The position numbers and the translations under genes were made by a program. A stretch of 14,699 nucleotides of DNA, from positions 1-14,699 of the forward strand of contig WIDE01000213.1 in NCBI GenBank assembly GCA_015039315.1, written 5' to 3'. Shown here piece after piece: positions 9,038 to 14,699 of the stretch. This stretch comes from Clavulina sp. PMI_390 (taxonomy: Eukaryota; Basidiomycota; Agaricomycetes; Cantharellales; Hydnaceae). The notes below the pieces were generated by a model. That model saw only the letters and a list, made by a program, of their open reading frames with translations, was not told the DNA's origin and ran no database searches. Position 1 is the stretch's first letter; each line of letters opens with the position of its first letter.

Positions 9038-9600
9038 CTAGTCTACGCGCAGGAAATGGCTAGGGTCAGTAGTGCGTGCCTGACAAATGGGCAACAGTTT
9101 CTGGCAACGAGCGCACGCTTGCAGCAGCAGGGCTGTTGGGAATATACGTTGTATGTGTTGAGAGTGGTGGAAAAGGATATACGGGGACGGAGACGAAGCA
9201 GTGGGACAGAAAACGCGTTCGTTTGAAAAGAAAATCTAAGGACTTACTTACCTGGTGGAAGCACCATCCCTGTTTGTGCTCCACCAGCCGTCAGAGGGCA
9301 CCAGCGCGACAGGAAAAATAAAGAGAAATGAGGAGGAAAGCATAAATGCCGTTTTAGTTGAGATGGCATTACAATTTTAGGGTCCTCACCGCGTTCCCTA
9401 CGATTATACCACCGGGCAAGGTGACCCCGGCTAGTGGCTTCACGTCTTACAACATTTAGGCTACCTATGTTGAAGCCCGACATTAGGAGAGGTTTAGGGA
9501 CTGGAGGGAATTTACAAAGTACCTTTGTTGGAATAGCGTGTAATCGATATTGGGCCAATGTAATACATAATTCATCAGTATTCACATAGGCAGTACGCAT
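9038..9600 (-). CDS. Weakly supported three-exon gene, unknown function
   Basis: Tentative model of 107 residues with exons 9600-9390, 9269-9252 and 9132-9038. The first exon could begin at an acceptor at 9613 (branch-like CTGTAACTATCCAG), so there may be an upstream exon. Donors are GTGAGG (9389) and a strong GTAAGTAAG (9251); acceptors are ACAG (9270) and CAACAG (9133). The first exon reads as ordinary protein (MRTAYVNTDELCITLAQYRL...) with a basic stretch GHLARWYNRRERG. The 18-nt middle exon and the Cys-containing last exon (QACARCQKLLPICQ) are less certain. The introns (120 and 119 nt) are longer than those of the NLR gene. I recognise no family. It may equally be a non-coding or decayed locus. 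Confidence 0.28.
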
Positions 9601-9639
9601 AGAGTTGCGCAAGCTGGATAGTTACAGCAGATAAAAAAA

Positions 9640-11440
9640 AACCAGAACAGACCACAAGCTGTATCCCCTCCAACCCCTGTGAGAGGCGTCGACGGCCTGG
9701 AAAGGGACAGTAGGCAACGAGGCGAGGAGAGTCAGGATGTAAACAGCCAAGTGAACAAGAAAAAGGGGAAGAAAAAGGCAATCGACGGAGGGATGACGAC
9801 GAAGCTCCTCAGCGCGATCTACATCTCCTCGAGGTACCAACCAGCTGGCGCTCTTGATCGCCGATCTCGTCTTTCTTCATAGCCATCTCGCCTTCACGGG
9901 TCGGTTCACAATGGTGGTGGGCTCTAATTAGCTCTGAGGGCCCGAGCGAGAGATGTCGTAGTAGGGGGGAGTCGATGCTGGAGGAACGCGATATGGTGCG
10001 CTAGCGAAAGGGCCGGAGAAGGAGAAAGAGATGAGTGAATGCGGACGGAAGGCAACATGGAAGAGAGGATGGAGACCTTTTTCCTGCTTCAGAGGAGACG
10101 TTTTGGGTGGTGAGAGCGAGCATCATCTTGTTGGCCCGAGGTCTGGCACCAAGAACGCGCTAGGCAGTATCTCTTTGCTCTTGGATGCTTGCCTGGATTC
10201 TGGAGTAGGAGGAGGAAGTGGATTATTCAACTGGATCCCAGTGTACAGAGGTACTAGAGTTGGGGATATGGACACGCACAATGGTGTGATTCGTAACGCG
10301 AAGGCTGGAACGTAGAGAGAGAACTGGGGAGGGCCTCACATGACTTGATGGAAGATGCCCCGAAACTAAGAAACCGCGATGTCTTTGATTTCGATGATGG
10401 TAGGTGGGTGGATTGCACTGTATGGTTTTGGAGAAGCGAGCATATACATGGGGTAATATAAGTCGAGGAATTGATCGAGAGGGTGGTCAGTGATTCGACA
10501 TGGGCGTCACTGCAAGGCCATAGCCGACGAGAATTTGCACCTCACCCTGGGTTCAGGATATGATTGCACAACATGGAAACAAGTGATACGAAGATGAACA
10601 GTCCCATTCGATTGGCTGGGGAAAATGTCATTAGCAGTACGCCAACGAGGAAGGCGCGACCTGCCTCGGCCCAAGTTGTCCCTCTGGCGGCTAGATATTA
10701 ACGCAATGAGAGTAGCATGATCACGCTCATTTCCATCGTCTGAGTGGATGGAGTCCGGCGTGGTCCATTTTTCGCGGCTGAGAGTGGATGGACGGCCCTT
10801 GGTTGTTGGTGAGCGCGATAGACTCGACCCTAGCACGCGCAAAGCTGAGGCAAGAATCAGTACAGTCGAACATGGAATGGGATGCAATGGCAGTCTTGGC
10901 CGGCGAGATCACACAGGCAAGAACGAAAAAGAGGATACCAGATGAGGAGAGTAGACAACGGGTTGAGCAGTGTCCTCGGCGTCGGATGCCAGACGCAATA
11001 GTCGATGGTGCCTCACTTCTTTCAAATGGTTAGTGTTCTGCCTTTGCCTCCCAGACTGATGAATACGGATGGAGATCGGGGCATGAGTGCGTTAGAGAGA
11101 GCATTACAGCCATTACGTAGCCACTGCCAGTGTGTGTCTCGGAGTTACAGTGGGTGGCGGTGGCCTTCACTGGGAGTGTTGTCGTGCGAGCCTCACGAGG
11201 TCGACGTCGAGGGATGTGTTTGCGTCGAACAGCCTTCTCTCGGCAGCCTCGGCGTCCAAACCACGCACATCCTCTCTCACATCCTATAATCAAGTCGTTT
11301 TATTTACCTTGATGCCAAGAGGTCTCTCCAGTACGTGTGATGAGGCTGCTACCTGTACAATTATGCAAGGACAAAAGAAGTCTTGTTTCGGCGACCAAGA
11401 GTTATGGCTTTGTTGAGATAGTGCCGGCGACAGACACAGA
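9640..11440. other. Purine-rich (plus strand) gene-poor region
   Basis: The plus strand is rich in G and A, so the minus strand is pyrimidine-rich. One minus-strand frame reads from about 10912 to 9925 with only five stops (near 10507, 10360, 10333, 10115 and 9927) and a Ser/Pro/Leu-rich product. Stop depletion of this degree is expected from pyrimidine-rich sequence, so I do not call a gene. The stretch could be a long promoter or 5' leader for a minus-strand gene below 9613. The purine bias reverses at about 11.1-11.4 kb. Confidence 0.4.
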
Positions 11441-11942
11441 TCAAGAGCTTGTTAGTGGTCGATAATTATCCTCTACCACTACTCGCCCTTTTCTCCTTTC
11501 ATGCTACCGCGTCTTCCGTCCAAAGCCCCTCTCTCGGCCTTGCAACATCCTGACAAGTTGATCTGACTTACCCTCAACAGCTCATGCCCTCACATCTCTC
11601 AGTGTGTACCTAGATCCGTATCTGCGTCCCAACAACCTGTTTTCTGATGGTCCTCTCGCCCCTTTTGGAACGCCAATCTAGTTCTGACAACCACCTCAGT
11701 CAAGGTTCGGATGGCGTTGTTCAGACGACATCGATAAAGAAAGCGTTATTGGCGACAGATCTGCCGAGGCCTGACTTTCAAATCTTGGTGTGTTCCCATC
11801 CACCCTATGCGCAAGCTGAGTATGCTGCGCTTTGACCGTTATTCGCATTTGTCTACCTATCCGCTGTTGATACTCATTTCACATATCCACCCAACGAAAC
11901 CCACGACACTATATTCGTGCTATCGTTTTCGATCGAGCCCGA

Positions 11943-11956
11943 CCCCCCCCCCCCCC
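11943..11956. repeat. Poly-C run of 14
   Basis: An uninterrupted run of 14 C residues within the pyrimidine-rich tract. It is a likely site of length variation or sequencing error. Confidence 0.95.
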
Positions 11957-11992
11957 TCAACTCTGACTCACTCGTCTACAGCGATCATCTAA

Positions 11993-12536
11993 TGCAACGG
12001 CGCAAAGCAGCTCCAGCACACGCTCCCCACCAGCGATACAATAGCAGTAGCAACATCTCACTCACCCACTCGCGAAGCGTCCCGCTCTGCCTTCAGAATT
12101 ACCATCGGATGGTCCGCTTCATCTCAGATCATATCCACATCATCTCCCTCTCTACCCGCCTCTCGCACCCCTACCAATCCTACGTCTTCCCCTCCTCCCG
12201 CCTCTACAACGCCGCGGCACCAAACTGCTTCTCACTCGACCCCATTGGGCGCATCGACGTCGCCCTATACAAACAGCACAGGTAGTACCGACGTTGCATC
12301 CGGCTCGGGCTCCGGTCTATCTTCGCCAGTACAGTCGCGCACTGGGGGCTCGAGAGGGCTATCCGGAGTGGTGGCAGCGGCAGTGGACTTGACCCGCCAC
12401 CTTCCATGCGACAGATGGGCAATTCATCTTCTCCATACGGTTTGAATGGCTCGTCGACGTGGTATAGGGGAGGACCTGCGCCAACTAATACCCGGTCGCA
12501 AGGAGCAAAAAATGTCAGCCTGGCAAGCATACTTAC
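11993..12536 (+). pseudogene. Ser/Thr/Pro-rich reading frame broken by a frameshift
   Basis: Frame one runs open from 11993 to a stop at about 12446. It contains Ser/Thr/Pro/Gly-rich sequence (for example TSSPSLPASRTPTNPTSSPP and STDVASGSGSGLSSPVQS). From about 12355 a second frame takes over convincingly (SGGSGSGLDPPPSMRQMGNS, later WYRGGPAPTNTRSQGAKNVS). The switch lies near a run of five G at 12344-12348; a single-base change there would join the frames. It may be a pseudogene, an assembly error or a missed intron. The low-complexity linker character gives no family. A start is not evident: shorter plausible pieces upstream (11560-11830) are in other frames. Confidence 0.33.
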
Positions 12537-13193
12537 AAGTATCAGTACGGGGTGCGTTCAGTTTCGTTCACTTTGGCGACGTCTCATGAATTGATCACCG
12601 ATTTGTCCAGGCTCGCGGTCTTGCGTGCTCGATTGTGTACGTCTCTTCACCCTCTACCTCAATCCACGTCTCCACCATCATCCCTCCCCACATGGCCGCC
12701 AACAGATCCATCCCTTTCCCTCTCTGTCTATCTTCATTTCTCACGCACCATTCATACGAACCTAACTCGCGCCCCGCCCATCCCATCCCATCTACTTCTT
12801 TCTCCCAGATTCTTTCCTATTGGGCTGCTATGTTTATAGTGAGTTCGCTCATTCATTTTAACCTTTCGTTCCCATGCTTCTCCCCCAGATTCCCGCCATC
12901 ATTATCGCGCTGTAGCCTTTGTGTTGCTCGAAAAGAGCGGTGAATGGCGGGCGGCTGGGATTGGTGGCTTGATGAATGCGACGTCGGCTTGAACCGACTC
13001 CACTCGGGCTCAGGAGTTCATCCACTAACAAACTTCTTTCTTTCGTACCTTCTTCTTCTACTGCACCGACCGTCGTCTCGTCTTGTCTTCCTCTCCTGCA
13101 AACGATGCCGCTCGACACAACTCATCGAAAATCAATTCAATCCATCGTTTCGTCTCAACTCGGCTCTGTTTTTATAGCACGGATCGGTACCAG

Positions 13194-13278
13194 GTATGTA
13201 GATCGCTCAGTGTTTCAAGCGAGAAGAACAACTTTCTCACTCGGACTGCTCCTTGATCATCTTCTCTCCTTGATCCAG
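13194..13278 (+). other. Probable 5' untranslated intron
   Basis: The sequence CAG|GTATGT at 13191-13199 and CTCCTTGATCCAG ending at 13278 form a good donor and acceptor 85 nt apart. The acceptor is 2 bases before the ATG at 13281. The frame upstream of that ATG meets a TAG in the preceding exon, so the intron would be non-coding. Confidence 0.5.
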
Positions 13279-13280
13279 CG

Positions 13281-13465
13281 ATGTTCAACGTGCGGGCACT
13301 CGCCAAAGGCGCACTAGTCGCGCGTTCCGGTCTACCCATCGTGTTGGTTGGATACGTGAACCCTTTGGTCTTCACTAATCAGTAGGTCGTATCTAACTTT
13401 GACTTAGTTTCTAGGGCTGTACCTACGTTTTGTTCAAGCGTTACGGACCCATTGTCAACCCTTAG
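13281..13465 (+). CDS. Candidate 41-residue single-pass membrane peptide, two exons
   Basis: Exon 1 (13281-13355) and exon 2 (13415-13465) join in phase across a 59-nt GT-AG intron (13356-13414) with a CTAAC-type branch site (TATCTAACTTTGAC). The product is 41 residues. It has a basic, hydroxylated N-terminus (MFNVRALAKGALVARSG), a hydrophobic span (LPIVLVGYGCTYVLF) and a positive tail (KRYGPIVNP). This resembles the small accessory subunits of mitochondrial inner- or outer-membrane complexes, but I do not recognise the family. Unspliced, exon 1 runs on only to a TAG at 13383. A proposed 5' untranslated intron and a long CT-rich upstream tract are consistent with an expressed gene. The stop codon lies inside a strong hairpin. 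Confidence 0.45.
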
Positions 13466-13490
13466 CATGGGTACTTCGGCCGTAACGCTT
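13436..13490 (+). repeat. Hairpin spanning the stop codon of the small gene
   Basis: AAGCGTTACGG (13436-13446) is the exact reverse complement of 13480-13490. Directly inside, ACCCAT (13447-13452) pairs with ATGGGT (13467-13472), leaving a 7-nt bulge on the 3' side and a 14-nt loop that contains the TAG (13463-13465). T residues follow the 3' arm. It could be an mRNA structure affecting termination or stability, or the trace of an inverted-repeat element. Confidence 0.75.
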
Positions 13491-13919
13491 TTTGCCCCGA
13501 CAAACTGATTGATCCGTTTTAACTTCGGTTTGCGGTACACCTCTTGTCCATCTAACACCTCTGCGCATTATTACATACTGCTGTCGTGCTGGCACTTGAA
13601 GGCACAATCGAAAGCACAACCGGGCATGCATGCTTTTAATGCCACGTCTTTGTCCTGTTTATCTTATCCATTTCTGTATGATCTACGCTCTCCATCTCGT
13701 TGCACCGCATCTCAGCTTCCCTCTCATCTCATCGGGTTTCCTCATCATCTTTACACTCCACTACACGTCTACGCTCCTTACTTGCTTACTGATTGCTTGT
13801 CTGTCATTCTTTTACATGTTCATATACTTCCATCCGCTATCTGATCCGTATCCAATGTAATACAGTTTTTTGTCATCAAACCGGTGAGCTCTGTTATTAA
13901 TGTCAGCCGGAAGTAATGG
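13470..13919. other. Intergenic region without recognised gene
   Basis: Two overlapping plus-strand frames (13509-13844 and 13630-13860) are Leu/Ser/His/Tyr-rich, as expected from pyrimidine-rich DNA, and show no family features. The region probably includes the 3' untranslated region of the small gene. CpG is still fairly frequent up to about 13870. Confidence 0.5.
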
Positions 13920-14042
13920 TGTTATGAGTACAGATATCAATCAAGCAGTCCGAGTGATGAGCGCAAAATGAAGATGGATTGAGGACACCTGGTGTACAAG
14001 TTGCAAGGAGAAAGCAAGAAGCATTTGTGATGAGGATACATG
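13920..14042. repeat. NLR 3' flank, copy 2 of duplicated unit
   Basis: Matches 1720-1936 in the same orientation relative to the NLR stop, with a shorter middle. Homology fades near 13920, which therefore approximates one boundary of the duplicated segment. Confidence 0.65.
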
Positions 14043-14699
14043 CTAGCTGGAGGGAGGACTGTAACACTTGGTCCAATCCTCACCAAGTTGCATCTGGTCA
14101 AAGTTGAGTCTAACTCTGGAACTCATATCTTGCCCAAGGATGGTAATGAGGCGCTCATCATAAAGATTGGCTCTGTAGCTTGCAGGAACCCAGAGGATGA
14201 GTTCGCCATTGGTACTTCTTATCCAGCCATCTTCATACATCCCACCCCATGTAGGCCCAATTGAGAGGGGATGGTGATGATATGTATGGATGATTGTGAC
14301 ACTGGTAAGGGTAGTAAGATTCCAGATGCATACAGTATAGTCACGAGAGCCAGATGCCAAAGTTTTGCCATCAGGAAAGAAAGTGACTGAGAGGACTGAT
14401 CCTGTATGGCCTCTGAGAGGCTCTCCCTTGAGTGTCTGAGTGTGCACATCCCACAGGCAAATGGTGTTGTCATAAGAGCCAAAGGCAAGGAGGTTGCCAT
14501 CAGGAGAGAATGCCACAGACTGCATGTGGTCACTATGACGTCTGAGAGGCTCTCCCTTGAGTGCCTGAGAGTGCATATCCCACAGGCAAATGGTATTGTC
14601 ATAAGAGCCAGAGGCAAGGAGGTTTCCATCAGGAGAGAATGCCACAGAATCCACCCAATGATTATGACCTGTGAGAGGATCTCCCTTCAGTGACTGAGA
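14043..14699 (-). CDS. 3' end of a second NACHT-WD40-type NLR gene (partial)
   Basis: The frame is open from the window edge at 14699 to a TAG at 14045-14043, giving the last 218 residues. It begins inside one WD40 unit (SQSLKGDPLTGHNHW) and contains three repeat cores, each ending in (C/I)LWD or CIWN. It ends with the same tail as the first gene: HHPLSIGP, GGMYEDGWIRST, ELILWVPASYRA, MSSRVRLNFDQ, LGEDWTKCY and PPSS. Similarity to the tail of the first gene is high at DNA and protein level and continues past the stop. The NACHT and N-terminal parts would lie to the right, outside the window, so the architecture is inferred from the paralogue. No internal stop or frameshift is seen. Confidence 0.9.
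   Translation of the reverse strand, partial: SQSLKGDPLTGHNHWVDSVAFSPDGNLLASGSYDNTICLWDMHSQALKGEPLRRHSDHMQSVAFSPDGNLLAFGSYDNTICLWDVHTQTLKGEPLRGHTGSVLSVTFFPDGKTLASGSRDYTVCIWNLTTLTSVTIIHTYHHHPLSIGPTWGGMYEDGWIRSTNGELILWVPASYRANLYDERLITILGQDMSSRVRLNFDQMQLGEDWTKCYSPPSS

Larger units (their letters stand above)
11440..13190 (+). promoter_or_regulatory. Pyrimidine-rich tract upstream of the 13281 gene
   Basis: For about 1.7 kb the plus strand is dominated by C and T, including a run of 14 C residues at 11943-11956 and many CTCTC/TTCTTC blocks. CT-rich stretches upstream of start sites are typical of basidiomycete promoters and leaders. Here the tract precedes a proposed 5' untranslated intron at 13194-13278. 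Its length is unusual, and part of it (11993-12536) also looks like broken coding sequence. No TATA box is assigned. Confidence 0.4.

Noticed and set aside
10031..10315. Plus-strand frame of 94 codons
   Set aside because: No start context, family or splice support; it lies in purine-rich DNA that opens frames by chance.
9925..10912. Long minus-strand frame with only five stops, resembling a pseudogene
   Set aside because: The minus strand is pyrimidine-rich, which depletes stop codons and gives Ser/Pro/Leu-rich translations by composition alone.
13509..13860. Overlapping plus-strand frames downstream of the small gene
   Set aside because: His/Leu/Ser/Tyr-rich products of pyrimidine-rich DNA in two competing frames, with no conserved motif.

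Overview
The window looks like a stretch of a filamentous fungal genome, most likely an agaricomycete (Basidiomycota). The evidence is a NACHT-WD40 NLR gene with many 41-62 nt GT-AG introns, a C-terminal tail of the kind I associate with agaricomycete NLR proteins, and pyrimidine-rich tracts of the kind found upstream of basidiomycete genes. I saw no bacterial operon, rRNA, tRNA or CRISPR array.

Layout. 1-1936 is AT-rich, gene-free DNA. It holds a perfect 15-bp inverted repeat, an array of 10-bp palindrome-like sites spaced 21-22 bp apart, and two copies of a ~120-bp dispersed repeat. 1940-7184 (minus) is an apparently intact eight-exon NLR gene of about 1620 residues: C2-like segment, helical region, NACHT NTPase, 14 WD40 repeats and a conserved C-terminal tail. 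7097-7628 (minus) is a frameshifted gene remnant touching the 5' end of the NLR gene. 7640-13190 is mostly non-coding, with one weak three-exon model (9038-9600, minus) and one broken Ser-rich reading frame (11993-12536, plus). 13281-13465 (plus) is a two-exon candidate for a 41-residue membrane peptide. 14043-14699 (minus) is the 3' end of a second NLR gene, paralogous to the first and cut by the window edge.

The central observation is a head-to-tail pair of NLR paralogues whose homology continues past the stop codons. Both lie in CpG-depleted DNA and are separated by about 7 kb of CpG-rich DNA of different character. By family knowledge, the WD40 propellers of such proteins would sense a ligand, NACHT would drive nucleotide-dependent oligomerisation, and the N-terminal region would signal. 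They would act in non-self recognition or heterokaryon incompatibility; the function of these particular copies is inferred. The WD40 units are very alike except at a few positions, the pattern expected of a rapidly diversifying recognition surface.

All exon models were made by eye from open frames and splice consensus. The NLR exons from 6754 to 1940 are well supported. The first three exons and the start codon are less certain.
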